Source: Gnetum montanum (lineage: Eukaryota > Streptophyta > Gnetopsida > Gnetales > Gnetaceae). From it: a stretch of 64,000 nucleotides of DNA. Shown here in pieces: positions 32,131-46,430 of this stretch. The notes under the pieces were generated by a model. That model had not been told where the DNA came from. It was given only the letters and a program-made list of their open reading frames with translations, and searched no databases. Where the stretch lies: positions 1,952,084 to 2,016,083 of the forward strand of contig MNCI01004656.1 of the NCBI GenBank assembly GCA_015680685.1. The letters are read 5' to 3'. Within the stretch, counting starts at the first letter, position 1. Each line of letters begins with the position of its first letter. Position numbers and translations under genes: made by a program.

Positions 32131-33990
32131 TACCATGATTGAATTCGGGGTTTGCATTGTGATTTTTGGTATATCAAAAAGAGGGTTGAAAGATGTGGGA
32201 AATTTAATTTTTTTTTAAATTTTTTTTATTGAACATTTATGTTGGTTTTCCTTCTTTGTTATTGTTTTGTTTCTCTAGGGAGGTTGATGGAATAGAGTTA
32301 GGTTGTTCTTATTCGTTTTGGGTTTGTTTTAAATTGGTTTGGATGCATTTATAATACCTAATAGTATTCCTAGAAGGTTGAATTCTTGTTGGATTTTTAT
32401 GTTTCTTAGCTGATTACATTTAGTAAAAACACTCTTCTTGAGCACATTCATGGGCAATTAATCTTAAAATTTTACAAATTAACTTCATTGCCCCCATAAT
32501 TATTTCCTTAATTGCAACTTTTCTATAGCTTTCTTTAGTTTTGGAAATCAGGGAAACTAATTTTTGTGATTATACCTTTTCCTTGTTTTTAATATTTTAA
32601 TTTTCTTCTTACAAGCAAAGTAATGAAAGAAATCATTTCTAAAACTAGTAACAAAAGAAATGAAAATGAAAATAGTGTGTACCTTTCTAGAAGGTCTAGC
32701 TTAAATTCCTAAAAGAAATCTTAAAAACATACTAAACCCTTAATGATGATTAATTTTTCTAACCTTCAAAGCAACACCAAATTGACAAGCTAACCAAAGT
32801 TTGGTGCTAAATTACCTTTGTTGTATAAATGTCACTTTTTTTTTGACTAATCCACAATTTTTATCCATGGAGGAATGATTCAAAGTTAAAGGGATCATCA
32901 AGAAAATAAATGGTTAGATCCAAATGTAATCATAAATTTTCACCCTAACATCTAACCATAAGCTGAAGAGTGAAAATTAAATGATTGAATCAAATTAAAA
33001 TTATATAATATTAGTATATAAAATGAAGATTATATGGGAGAATTAACCTAATCTATGACTCTACCTTGTTGGTTTCAAAATGTAGAAAATTTAATAGCTC
33101 ATCAATGGACTCTAATGATTGATAGTTACTATATGGCCCGAAAAATCTTCATTGGTAATTTACAAAAGAAAAAGCTTTAGAGAATGGTTCCAATTTGATG
33201 TGGGTTTCTCTTAATATTCAATCTCCAATTATTAGGTATTGAGATCCTTCATTTATATTGGAAAAGGTTTGATTATAATTGGAAAAAATGTTTTTATTTA
33301 GGTTAATTGATATTCATTGAACATGTCAATTGATATGAATTTCAAAGCATAAAACTATATCATGATGGCTATGTCCCTCAATAGTTGATCTGTATCATGC
33401 CAGTGGTGCAAATAGATATCTTGATTCTTTGGCAAGGCACTTGGTCCTATAATCGGATGATATCGATCCTTGACATGATAGCTATGAAAATCAACATAAT
33501 TTGGATCAATCTAAATTGATTTGGCAATGTATATGGATGTTTTCTTCATTAATACATGTCAAAGTTCTCAATCCCAATTGATATTTTTATCAATTTAGAT
33601 AGATCCTAGGACAACTTGCATTAATAGTGCCTTATCAAAGTAATTAGTGCAAATTGATGGACATCAAAAAAATCGATGAACTTTGATATAGTAAAATAGT
33701 AAGAAAAATAAAAAGAAAAGAGCTTTTATTCAGCAAAAATGGAATAATTTTGGGTTAATCAATGCTATTTGGTATTCCACACTTCATAAGCTTTATGATC
33801 TAAACAATATTCAACTAGAAATCCCACAATGGCCTTGGGATCCAACTTATCAAGATGTGCTTATGAAACATAAACATAGCAAGTCCTACCAAAATGGAGA
33901 AGATGATATAATGATCCGTCTTCATTATTGAGCCATTTATTTATTGGAGGAGTGTCATTCAAAGTTGTAGTTGGATTTTTGTTAATGATA
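32131..33990. other. AT-rich stretch without recognised gene
   Basis: Right flank of the solo LTR. If that LTR inserted in the Athila-like element, the element's 5' leader and LTR may be here. I could not find an LTR pair or coding domain. Poly-T runs and short direct repeats only. Confidence 0.35.
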
Positions 33991-33999
33991 TGACTAGAA

Positions 34000-35800
34000 T
34001 AATAGGTCATCTTAATCTAAGGAAATTTTAGACTTTTATATTGAATCATATATCAAATCATATTTGTTCTTAGTTTGTTTTTGTTCTACAACTTCATTTT
34101 TTTGTGGTGTGTATGACACTATGAACCCTTGTTTTATAACATTAATATTATAATAATCTTTAAATTTATTTCAAATATATTCTTTACAATTTTTAGATCT
34201 TAAAAATTTTAAATTTATATTTTCTTAGTTTTATTCCTTGCCTTGAAATGCTTAAATTTTTCCAAAACTTGTAACTTATGTGCTAAGATATAAAGCCATG
34301 TCATGTTATTCAATTGAAATCATCAATGAAATTAACAAGGAATCTTTCATTTCTTATTTCTTGTGGCATTGATGAACCATAAACATATGAATGGATGATT
34401 TGAAGTGGTTTTACTATTTTTATTTCATGATATCTTGGAAATGGAAGAGAATGCATCTTTCTAGTCTTACATGCTTTACAATAAAATTCTTGATGTAATT
34501 CAAATTCTTGAATGATTTACAATAAAATTCTTGATTTAATTCAAATTCTTGAATGTCATGATAAAATTGATGCATCCTTCTTAAGGTTTTAACATTTACA
34601 TACCCAATCCTCAAATGGCCCTTTAATTATTGATCTTGATCACCTAACATATACAAACATTCGATATGGTGATCCACTAATTTAAATATAACATTGTAAG
34701 GTACACTATGGGCTAATATCTCATCATTGTAGTGTACAATGCAATATGGATTGCCATGACTATATTTATTAAATTCAATAGAAAAACCTTCATTAATGAA
34801 CAGATATATAGAAATTAAAGTTATGGAAAACTTAGTACTATAATAAATTTCCTTTAAACTTAGATTGGAAACTTTGATGTCCTCACATTTAGTAATTTTT
34901 ATTAAATGATCATCCCTAATTCTTATAAATATGAGGTTTTACTTTATCTTTTGTATTAAAAAACAATGCCAAATTATTAGTGAGATGTCATAAGACACTA
35001 AAATCAATATATATAGAACTATCACATGTATCATTATTTATAATGAGGGCATTAAAATAAACTATTTAAGATTGTGATTCATCTTTTACAACATTGGAAA
35101 ATGTGATCTTCGACTTAGATTATTTTTCATTTTTCTTATTGAATTTCCTAGCCTATTACTTAGTCGTGACATTTACTTTAGGATTATTTGGGTTATCATA
35201 ACAGTGATTGTGTCATGATTGTTCTCTTTCTTAAAAATATTAAAATACCTAAATGGTAATTATTTTTTTTTGATCATTTTCATTTTTCACTATCATTACT
35301 TAAGAGGATACTTCAATGCTAGAGCCATAAATATTTATTTTAGCTTCTTCTTCTAACACCTTTGAACAAAGATTCATCATAATATATGTCTTTCTACAAT
35401 TTTTTAGTATTTAGTAGAAGGCATCATATGACAATGGAAGCACTTCAATAAATTGAACTTGATTGTATCATTTAACATTTGGGTATTTTGTGCTTGAAGA
35501 ATAGCTTAAAATATGGAGATCTTTCAAATACATGTCTGACTTCTTTTAATCTCATGGAATTTAGTTGATTTTGAAGGAATCCATTATTTAATTTATTTTT
35601 GACTTCAAATGTTTCCCAAGTCTTTTCCACATCTTGAACGTAGATTCCTATTTTCCCACCAAATACACAAATTATCTCGCCATTGTTAAGGCTATAAGCA
35701 TATACACCATTTTGTTGTTATCATCCATCATAATAATTTCTATTAAAATTTCCTTGAGGCCATTTCCCTAAAGGAGAAATCTCATTTGTAACTTTCATAC
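34000..35800 (-). pseudogene. Ty1/copia remnant: gag-protease-integrase pieces
   Basis: Minus-strand reading, right to left. A protease-like piece at about 35025-34965 has IDFSVL then HLTNNLALFF, compared with the copia pattern D-S-G-A-S-x-H-x-T. The GAG-pre-integrase part is at 34614-34420, with CKACKTRKMHSLPFPR, i.e. C-x2-C-x-x-x-K-x-x-x-x-P-F. The integrase core has FLVNFIDDFN (first Asp) at about 34340 and SYTPQKNEVVEQK at about 34120, equivalent to TPQQNGVAER. Broken by stops; reverse transcriptase would lie further left but is not recognisable. Upstream to 35800 the gag identity is weak. Confidence 0.7.
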
Positions 35801-38800
35801 ATTCTAATTTGAAGCATTAAGGAATTGACTCTCAAGAATTAGTACATAAGTTATTTTCTTCATCATAGCTATATAAAAATTCCTTTTGCTAATTCTTCTT
35901 AAAAATTAGTCTCAACATAGGAGCACTCATCATACTACATCAATATTAAATTAATTTTCTAGGATGTTTGGTGGAGTAACCCTTGTGAAAAAAGCATGGA
36001 AATTATGAATCATACTACATGCATTCATGCTCAATTTGTGAAGGTTATTTAAGCTATATAAAATGACATGTCTTCAAGTTAAAATATCATAACTGAACAT
36101 AATACAAAAGAAACAATTAAAAATCAATATTAAGAAATTTAATTACAAGTTAACTAAGATATTAATTACTTTTACACTATGTTGGTGATATGAGAACAAT
36201 AATGATAATGACCATTATAATAATGAAATTAATGAAATAGAAAAAAAATGAAGAGTTTGAATATCATTAACATATTTTGGTTGACTATGATGGGATTTGA
36301 ACGTGTAACCTAAGAGTGGTATTTTTAGCTTTGCTAAAATTACAAATAAATATTTTTATTTTAAAGAAATAAATTATTTTTGGATTTTATTAGGAATGGT
36401 AGTTTTATCTTTAAAAGAGCATGTTAGCTTGCCCATAGTAGAAAATAAAATATATTTTTGATTAGTGGAACTATTAGTTGGAGATGTGATCACAAAGTAT
36501 TCAATTAACTTGAGGTCTATAGTGAATTGTGGTTTATTTCTTTTTGTGTGGGATAATCTATGGAAGATAAGGGTTTCTTATTTTGGTGCTTAAGGTAGCA
36601 AATTGGCTTTTCAAAATTGACATATCTCTCTCAGTATTATGATTGCTCTTCTAGTGCCTTGGTAGATGTGTGTATAGGAGCTTCATCAGTTAGGAATTTT
36701 TCATTATTCTATCTAGTAAGGGTTTTACCATATATTTTATTCAATTGATTAGGATATAATAGTGTTGTGCATGTAAGTCTGTAACCTTTTATAAGCTATA
36801 TTGGATGTTTTTTACATTTGAAATTTTCGTGATTTGGTTAGTAAGGGTTTGGTTTTCAATTTTTACTAAAGTTATTGAAGTCACTGTTAAGAAATCTTGA
36901 AAGTTATGAAGTTCTTATGACATTGAATGATATCTTTGATTTACTCTAGATTTTTTTTGTCTTGATGTTTTAGAATTCATTACTTTAGTATGGTTTTTTT
37001 GTAATTTTGAAAATTGTTAATTTTAAAACACTTATTCCTACTATTGAATTATATAAATGCAAGTTTTTGTGGATTTTTGTGTTGTGCAATGTAGGAAATC
37101 AATACCACTAGTCCACTAACCTACCCTAGTTTAATTTTCTTCAATTTTGGAACCTTTTTGGTCTAGTCAATTAGACTATAAAGGAGGAAATAAGGGTTCA
37201 ATGTTGATCTAGGTGATTGGATAATATGATCTATTAGACTATAAAGCTGTAAAAAATATTTTTCATTTGATGATTTGCAAAGATTCTTAGGTTTTCTTGT
37301 TGAAAGAGGTGATGAAAAATAATAGGTTTTGTATCAACTTAAAAATTTTGCTGATCTAGAAAAAATTAAACTTCTTTCCTAAGGAATTAATATTAAACAA
37401 TGTGGAAACTTGAGAATACTAGTAATCTGAGCTAATAAATTACATGGAAAGTAAATTGTATGAAATCTAAATTAAACTTAGTAAATATGTTGTAATGTAA
37501 GAGGAATTAATATATATATTAATTTCTATTCATAATTATACATAAACATAACCACTTAAATAAGAACTCTCATAATTAATACCAATTACACACTAGATGT
37601 TAGAAAGTAGGGATGCATTAATAGTGTTCTAATTTTTTTTCAAACTAAGGAAAAAACTTAGAGGATGATTTTTTATGATATTTCAACAATAGATTGAAGG
37701 ATAATGAAGAAAAATATGTATGGAGATCCAAAAGTTAAGTTTTATATAATAAATAAATAAAGAAATTACATGGATACATGTAGTTAATTATGGACAAAAA
37801 TTCCCATTAAAAATTCATTTTATGAAACGATTGGACAAAGAAAATATCATCTCAAGTAATGTACAAAGGCTCCTACATAGTTTCATAAGTAGGTAATCCT
37901 TCCTCTCCTATGTATGTTGATGAAATTTCTTAATGAAGAAAATTACTTGATGATTTTAATGAATTAATAATTCACTGATGATGATTAATGAATAATGAAT
38001 AATTTCTTTACCATATAATAAATCTTGCTCTCTATTCTTACTTTCTTTCACCATTTTCTTCAACATTTACGTAATCACTTTCAATAAAAGTGTAATAGTC
38101 AAATTTAGGGGCATTTTTTTAGCTTTATTTCACTAACAAAATGACATCCAATAGATGAAATTTTTTGACTAGATGAATATTTAAAAGAACTTTTTAATAA
38201 ATCCAAGGTTAGTACAAAACTACAAGAAATGATGAAGTTATGACTCACCACTACCTCACTATGGATTGGATCAACTAACATTAGAGAAACAATTAAGTAT
38301 TTAGAAAATATTTTTTCAAAGTTAGTGTTAAATTAGCACCTAAATACCACTAAAATAAGTAGTGAATTATTTGTAGCACTACACTCATGCTAAGTTCATG
38401 CTCCAAGGCTTAACCAATTTTTGCCATTTTAAGTGTTTATGTTGCACTAGCATTATGGTAGCACTAAGGTTGTACTTCATAATAGTGTTGAAGTCACATC
38501 CCATTTGCACTTCCCTTCAATTTCTCTTTTAATATACATGATGATAACACTATGACATGCAGTATGTAGCATTTATTTAGTGGCTCATCGACAGTCAAGT
38601 CACCTTCATTAACATGAGCTCTAGAAATCCATGAATATATTATGCTCATATTAAAATTAATATTTTTATAAGAAGCTTCTACTATTCAACACTCATAAAT
38701 TGATATCAAAGCATTGATTGTAGTCTAGGATCAAATTTGATAATAGACAAAGACATTTCATAGTATGAAATGTTAATTTATCCCATGTTCTAGTGATCTA

Positions 38801-40039
38801 AAATGTAAAAGATGAAGTATGATCAAATGTTAATGTGTGCACGACACCTTCAAGATGTTGAAGCTTGAAACATTATCAAAGATAAGAGAAGTTGTTGTAG
38901 GTCCATTCATGAAATTTTGGATGTGTAGGAGCAAGGTTTGAGAAGTCAAAGGGAATATTTTATTAGCCTTAGATACATGATACTTATCCCAAAAAAATGG
39001 GATTGGCTACATGAGTTCTTTTTCATCATTCACTTCTATGAAGAGCTAGATCTTTGTTTAGTGACAAGCCCTTGCTCATTTTTAATAGCAACTAAGCCCG
39101 ATGACTACTAGGCATCACATCTAGGGAATGCTCTAGCACCTACAAAATCTAGAAAATAAAAACTCACCCATACTATTTAGAAAGGTTTTATAGCTAGCTA
39201 TCAACTTGATGCTAAGCCTCCTTCTTGTGTATCTGGGCTTGGGAATAATATTAGTGGGGATAGACCTTGGCATATAGTCACTTAGAAAATAAACTAATAA
39301 GTCTTAATATAACCTCTCTGATAATATCAAATTACCTTAATTAATTTAAAGAAATCCTCTATGGTTTAGTCTTAGTAATAATCTCACTACTAACATCATT
39401 TGTAACCTATATCATGCAAACCTTGGAAAAATAGGTCTTGTATATGCCTTACTACATACCATTAGACTCAATGATTGAGGGCTATTATTTTAGCTAAATT
39501 TTTAGTAGCACATGAACTTATAACTTAAAATCTATTCTAACCTTTGTTCTTGTGAGGTGGGGCTCCATAAGGAATAAATCATTACTACATGTAGACGAGC
39601 ATCTCAAACATCTACAGTTCCCACTACCAATTGAATAAACTTGGTCAAAATATATAATGTTTTTTTTATTTCTTTTATGTTTTTATTTACATAAGACTTT
39701 TAAAATCACTAAAATTTTCACAAAATTTTAGCAAAATCTCATCTTGTACCAAGAATGACTCAAAATAATAATAAAATATTCAAAAAGCAAGTTGAGAAAA
39801 TTCACCACATATCTGCAAAAAATTATTAAAAAATGGATAAAATTATTTTGATATAATTTCCATTCAAAACAAATCCAAAATTATGAAATTTAGTATAATA
39901 TCAATTTAATAAAAAAATTAATCAAATGAAATTAAATCTAACCTTTTTTTACATTCATTCACTAAGACCTCTTCAATCTATCAAACTTGTTTTACAATTT
40001 CTTTTATTAATATTTTTAATTTATAACTTAGTAGTACCT
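35801..40039. other. AT-rich intergenic DNA, no gene recognised
   Basis: No frame above background in either strand. A B-box-like GTTCAAATC on the minus strand at 36294-36302 may mark a degraded SINE or tRNA-like relic, but no convincing A box precedes it. The parts near 38830-39060 and 39060-39640 are less AT-rich but show no domain. Confidence 0.4.
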
Positions 40040-40100
40040 AGTGGAATTGAACATGGGACCTAAAATTACCAAGGCAAGAGTCTTACCACTAAGCTAGACA
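40040..40100 (-). repeat. tRNA-derived SINE-like head
   Basis: On the minus strand TAGCTTAGTGGTAA (40083-40096) fits an A box, and GTTCAATTC (40044-40052) fits the B box GWTCRANNC with normal spacing. The stretch between, ending in GGTCCCATG, looks like a tRNA TPsiC arm region. A functional tRNA is unlikely because the acceptor stem is not formed. The body of the SINE would extend leftward. Confidence 0.5.
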
Positions 40101-41639
40101 TTCATTGTTAGTAGAAAATCATGTAATAAGGAGGAAATGAAAAAACCTATAACAAAGTAGGGCAACATTATCACAAGAAAACTTAAATATCTTTGTAGCC
40201 CTTCAAAATCTCTATCTTTTTCCCTCTACTTTTCTCCCATAACTCCAGTAACATTTTCTTTCTTTCCTCCAAACACATAAACTTTAAGCCTCATACAAAT
40301 AAAAATAAAAAATAATGAAAGAGTAATGACCTATTTATAGGATAGGAGAGTCACATGTAATGCAACACATATCGAAGGTACATGTAAGCATCCATGATTT
40401 CTTCTCTTCTATTGCACACATATCCCTTCCTCTAAAAATACAAAAATATGCATTTCCTACAATGTGTAATAGGCATAACATAAGTAAATATGGGCACTTA
40501 TTGAAAATTGTACCTTATGTGGGATTTTTTGGTATATTTAAATTTTCTTAAAACAAACATTGTAGTTTCGATGTACATGAACTAAGGATTGAAATTAGTA
40601 TTTTTAAACATCCAAGATACAATAAGGTCAAATCTTAAGTTTAATATCATTTAAGAAATTTCTTTAGGAAAACTATTTAAAAGATATTTAGTTTTAATTT
40701 AAAAAATTAGAATTCTAGTTTGATGATAAGAAGTTACAAAATGTAGGACTTGAATAATGTCCCAAGAATAGTATGTGTGTGTGTCAGTGGGGTTCATGGG
40801 TAGGAGAAGTAGGATGTTAAAACCTAAAAATAATTGTAATATAAGTACATCCTAAGATATATAGTCCAATTATAACTTAGCATTTCCTACCAAAATCAAA
40901 CGCATGACTTGGAGCTTTTAAATTAAGAGTTTTAAAACTAGTCAAACACCTCATTGTTAATACAATGTGTTATATAATCAAATATGCATATATAGTACAG
41001 AATAAACAATCATCATCATCATCATCATCCTAACCTTATTCTAATAAAATGGGATTCACTATATAGATTAAACTATGCATCATCGAATATTCATCAATAT
41101 GTAGGAAGACTTGTACTTAGAAAATTACATATTATAATTTTCCTAATTCTAAAAACTTATTTGAAAAATTCTAGGTTATTGCATGGTGAATTTTCTTGGT
41201 GGTTTGTTGACCTTGAGGGCTTTCGACAGAGTTTTTGTAGTGGAAATTATTTTGGTGTGGAATGATCTCAAGATGGAAAATACTAATATCTCATAAACCA
41301 TAGAGACTATGAAGAATTTGGAAGATTTCTATTTTTTAACTTGATTTTTTACATCTCTAATGTTTTCTTTTAAAGGCTTGCAAGGAAAGTATAAGTGCAT
41401 ACAGATGCTACTTTGTCAAATCATTTTCCTATTAGCATTTTTACTCTAGTATTAATTATTCATCCTCTCAAAAGCATAAGATTTTTTGAATAAATGCTAA
41501 TATGTTCATAGAAGATAATTGGAAAAATATTTTGAAGTCTTTATGAAATGTAGAAAAAAAGCCTACTAGTGATATTAGTTAGATTGACTAGTGGCAACAA
41601 ACCACTTGTAGAGTCAAAAATTATGCTAGATGGTTTGGA
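40101..41639. other. AT-rich stretch without recognised gene
   Basis: Contains a CAT microsatellite at 41010-41029 and a short TG run near 40777. A 63-codon frame at 40360-40551 has no recognised domain. If the LINE to the right was once full length, its endonuclease part should be here, but I could not recognise it. Confidence 0.35.
41010..41029. repeat. CAT microsatellite
   Basis: Almost seven perfect CAT units in a row. Confidence 0.9.
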
Positions 41640-43260
41640 AAGTAATTTGTTAAGTGTAAAGCATCAAGTTCAAAAAGATCTTAGAGAAATTATAAAGAAA
41701 ATGAAAATTCTTTTAACTAGAATCCTTTGATTTTGAAACTCAAAAAATGTTGGCTAAAGCTTATTATGCTAAACAATATTGGGATACTTTTGAAGAAAAA
41801 GGTGCTCTCCTTAAAACTTGCATGAATTGGCTAAAAATTGATGATGAACCTTGCAAGTAATTTTTAAAATTCTTAAAAGGATAGGGTTAAGTACCTAAGC
41901 TAGAATCACTTTATAAAAATTATTCTACCATTAAAAATGCTCAGACTATTAATAATTTTTTAGGAAATCATTTTTCTTCTATATTTTCTTTTGAAGGTTT
42001 TAGTAAGAAATCCTTCTAGGCCTCTAGTATGCATATTCCTCACCTTATAATAAAATCACATCAAAGTACTTATGAAGCAAAATTACAACAAAAGAAATCA
42101 CAGTAGCAGCCTTTAGTTTAATAGATGGTATAACACTAGATTTTGATGGTTTTTCTATTAATTTTTTAAAGAAACATTAGAACATTTTTGGAGATGATCT
42201 CTTTAATGTTTTCTAAGAATACATTTAAAAAGTTTTCCGTGATAAAAATATTAATAAAGGCATGATTCTTCTTCTTCCTAAGAATGGAGATCTTCAACAT
42301 ATTGGTAATTGGAGGCCTATTACTCCTCTTAACAATACTTGTAAAATATTACCTAAATGCATGAATTTCTGAATTCATAAGGTTATAAAAGATATGATCA
42401 AACTTGAGTAGACAAGTTTCGCTAAATGTAGACATATCTTAAATAATATTATTACAACATCGAAGGGAATGTAGTGGGCTTTTGATACTAACAAAGACAT
42501 TGCTTTTAATAAGTTAGATTATGTTAAAGATTATGATAAGATTGAATAGAATTTCATTATTTCTTATCTCTCTAAACTAAGATTTGGATGATTATTTTAT
42601 TTGACTTATCTATACCTTACTCATTGATGCTAATGCTCAAGTTGCTACTAATTTTAGGTTAAGTTCCTCCTTTTCTCTTCAATGGTTAGTTCATCAAGGT
42701 TGTCCTCTAGCTCCCTATCTTTTTCTTATTGCTACAAATTTTCTTGCAAATAATTTGCATTATGATCTATAAAAGAATTTCGTTAAGGAAATATTAATTG
42801 ATGATAAAGGTATGCAATTTCTTAACATGAACTCTGTAGATAATTCTTTTTTATGATCAATAATTCTCTACAACATATTAATACTCTTTTAGCTAGTGTG
42901 AAGGATTACTGCATGTTATCTTACTCTTACATTAATTTGCAAAAACTTTGTTCTTTATTTTAATGGTAATATTGATGAGTAGACTACTCTCAAGCCTTAT
43001 AAAATCTTGAAAAAATATTTTTTTTTTTCAAAATTTTAAGAACACATTTTTCTTTTGAGCCTAATCTTATTATTTCATGGAATTATGTGGTTGATAAAAT
43101 TTAAAAGAATCTTGATAACTAGAAGAAAAAAGGTTCACCCTTGCTAGAAAAGTTTAAGTTATTAAGTGAATACTTTAATTAACTAATTTTTATTACTCCA
43201 GTTGTTAGGATTCTTTTAAAACTTCTTATGAGAAAATTTATTGTATTATGCATTGGTTTC
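41640..43260 (+). pseudogene. L1-like LINE reverse transcriptase relic
   Basis: Forward pieces follow the plant L1-type RT order. GMILLLPKNGDLQHIGNWRP then ITPLNNTCKIL is at about 42253-42350. TSFAKCRHILNNI (for G-F-V-x-G-R-x-I-x-D-N) is near 42412. DYVKDYDKIE (for D-F-x-K-A-Y-D) is near 42520. LVHQGCPLAPYLFLI (for Q-G-C-P-L-S-P) is near 42687. Downstream to about 43250 the thumb region is weak. The catalytic F/YxDD motif was not found intact. Many stops, several TAG. Without the endonuclease and poly-A tail it is a truncated, inactive copy. Confidence 0.75.
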
Positions 43261-44799
43261 TTTAGTATACCAAGCAAAAAAAAAAAGGTGCTGATGCATA
43301 ACGTTTTGTCACATAACAACACCCACAAAAAGCTAGTTTTAAGAGACTATTTCCTAGGATGCCTCTCATATGGGTATAGAGACCTTAGAATAGTCTCAAC
43401 TAGTAAGGGCAATGTGATATTTTAACAGGTAAAAACTATCACATTCAATAATGTTGACAATTTTAAATAACTTTGACAAGGAAATATAAATAAAATGACT
43501 ATCCAAATTAACAAGGAAATTTGAATAAAATAATTGTCCATTTCAAAAAATGAAGGTTTAAAGTAAGAGAGAAATTAATACAAACATAGGTTTTTAATTA
43601 ATAATAGTATTTATTGACTACATATCAAACAGTATGCAACAAAGATAAGATCTCACAGCTCTTCGAATAACAAATAAATAAAAGGTTGAAACAAAAGACT
43701 TAGCCTAATATAAAGCTTTAAATATAGTTGACAAGATGAATAGCCTCTTGTGCAAGCTTTTTTACCTGTGGCTCTTGGAAGCACACTTCCTCCAACAAGT
43801 CTACACTGTCGGGCTTTTAAATCAATTCATAGCTCCTCACCGAACTCCTTCCAAAAGCACCACCAAAATAGGTTCATAATGGATTCAAAGAAAAGATTAT
43901 TGGGACTTCCCATCTCTGGCTAGCCAAAAGGAATCTCCCCTTCTATCTACCTATGGGAAAGGCTTTATCAGTTATGATTTCCCCCCTCTTTTTCTATTGT
44001 TGCCTCACCTTCTACCGCTTTCCTTTTGTACTTGCACACAAAAGCACAAAAGTGAAAGTCCAACCACTAGAGGAGAAATAGAATATATTAAAAATTTCAC
44101 TCTTTATATATAATAATTTAAAATGTATAAACATAATAATAATATTGTTCCTCTACCTTGCATGCTACTATTATTTTCTGTGTGCATGTGTGACCACCAT
44201 GTTCTTATTGCCATGATACCACACTACATAGGTCAATGCTTGGGCCTAATGTTTGACACTCACATACTAGCTGATGAAACCCTTGTCTATCACTTGTCTT
44301 GCATCACCATCATAGTGATCTCATTATGGCACTTCATGATAGTAGGCTGCACAAGGCCATGATGAGTCATGCATCCTGAGATTGTTGAAATCTTATGTAC
44401 ACTTTAAGGAGAATGAACATGGAAGGAAGGCACTCCCCTTTTCATGCCTCATCAAAAAACTATGTCGAAGGGTAGGAATAACCCACTATACAAACAATGA
44501 TGTCTGACATGCTCCATCTTATAATTGGATGAAGATGATGAAGGATAAAGTCCTTGCAAAAGTTATTTAGGAAGAGGAATAGCAACCACCACCCACTCAA
44601 TAAACAATGTTAGACATCACTGCAACTTCTTAATAGTTGTGAAAATTCTAAGAATGGTTCTCAACTAAGCAAGAGCAACAAGTAGGAATGAGTGGTGGTG
44701 ATGCATCTTTATATTAGCCAATAATGAGTCACTTGAATGAAGTGGATCAAATAGTTAGCTAGATGGAGAGAGGTGGACCAATCTTTTCAGTCCAAAACA
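43261..44799. other. Unassigned sequence between LINE relic and R2 copy B
   Basis: Poly-A-like AAAAAAAAAA at about 43278 could be the LINE tail, though the following sequence is not clearly a flank. 43600-44050 is less AT-rich and has a forward pyrimidine-rich stretch (43980-44030). A 79-codon frame at 44123-44362 shows no recognised domain. No repeat boundary found. Confidence 0.35.
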
Positions 44800-46430
44800 T
44801 ATAGTTTCTTGTAAGATTGAATATTAGCACCCAAGAGGTAATAGTATCCCTCTCACCGTAGCAGCAATTGCCAAAAGTCTCTAGGAACATTGCTACTTTT
44901 TCAATGTGCTTGGAGGAGGACAAGGAGGCAATACTTTTGATGATGCAACATCAAGGATAGGAGAAAATAGTGGAGGTAGTTGCTAATGGAATTGATGAAA
45001 TTCTAAATGCACCTATAGCATCTATATGAGATATCTTTGCATTTAAAGATGTGAAAATATCCATAGGAATAGTAAGTGAAAAGTTGAATGCAACATAGTA
45101 TGAATAATTGTTGGACTGATTGGTCAGAACTAGGCAACCCATTCTATATGTCTTCAAACTTTTGAACAACATAACTGCAACCTAGTTGGAGCTACTAGAA
45201 GAAAGATGCAAGAACATAATTTTGTAGGGGAAACTTGAAATAGCCAAAGATCTAAATAAATGCTTGGCTACAAAGGTTGCCGAACTAAGAGCCCAAATTG
45301 CTAATCCTACATTCCTCAACCTAGCACTAACAAAGGATGAATCTCTTGAATAGGTTTATATAAGATTGAAAGGGGTTGATGTTGTGATGGAGATAGTGGT
45401 GTTCTATCAATCCTTGGTAAAGGAAACTTAGTAGAAAATTCAAAAGGCCTTGAATCAAACTTTCCAAGAGAATATACAATTAACTGTAAAGAATCATTGC
45501 CTATGAAATGTTGATGCACAAAAATAGAAAATGGTAGATTTCATCCATAAATAACAAAAGTAGCTAGCCAAAGTAAACATTAAGCTAATAAGATTAACAG
45601 TAGAAAATAGAAGCCTCTCCATGGTAATCAAAGTAGCTACCTAGAAATCATAGGCACTTAAATTTAAGAGAGTTAAAAATTACTATAGAAATCAAGTCAA
45701 TCTACAGAAAGAAGTTAATGAAAAGCACATCTAGTTGATGAAGGAAAAAGTAAATGAGACCCTCTAGAAAATCCATCAAGAAAGAGAGATATGGAAACAT
45801 ATCTTTGATAGAATAGATGCCTACGACAAGGTGGAGATCTGCATGAAGGAGTTGTGGATTGAGGAGATGATAGAATACATGGAGCTTGTCAATATCTAAT
45901 ATGAAAATCTAGCTATAATGACTACAAGATGGCCATGGCTTGAATTGGAGAAATAACTGACTAGCTTGTACTTTTTGTACAAGTTATAGTTCAAGCACCA
46001 TAAGGACACTAAGTAGAAGCTTGCAATGGCAAACACGGAACTCAAGGTTTTCAAGGTGAAGTTCACTAATCAAAGATCAATTGCTAAGAACCTTTTGAAG
46101 AGGATGAATGACTACCAAGAGCCAAAAAATGCACTCAAAACTTTTGATATGAAACACAAGCAATTCATTGCTTAATTTATCAATCTGAAGGAGCTATTCC
46201 TAGTAATGCCCTATCTATGAGATATCTACATTCCAATCCACATTGGTAATGTCACATGGATTGTGAATGATCCTTGGAGTAAGAAGAAGAAGATAAAGAA
46301 ATTTTTGGATGCCTTTCACCTTCCACCAAAAGTGGTAGCTACAGTAGGATAGCCATAGCCACCTCAACCACTACATGCATCCGAAGCTGGAGAAGGTCCT
46401 TCAAAACCTCAAGAATTTCCACCACTTAGG
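44800..46430 (+). pseudogene. R2 copy B: unknown ORF with coiled-coil character
   Basis: One forward frame, interrupted mainly by TAG stops, reads as a charged, helical protein. Examples are ELLEERCKNIIL, IAKDLNKCLATKVAELRAQI and KRMNDYQEPKNALKTFDMKH (near 46100), then HIGNVTWIVNDPWSKKKK. The end is Pro-rich (PQPPQPLHASEAGEG). The 3' third is shared with copy A (4282-4827). I do not recognise the family. Most of its stops would be Gln if CAG, which suggests decay of methylated CAG rather than a false frame. It may be the coding region of a retroelement not otherwise identified here. Confidence 0.5.

Noticed and set aside
36285-36360. tRNA gene
   Set aside because: Only a B-box match is present. 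No acceptor stem, anticodon arm or A box could be formed.
43228-43425. Small protein gene of 65 codons
   Set aside because: It overlaps a poly-A run at the end of the LINE relic and has no recognisable domain or support.
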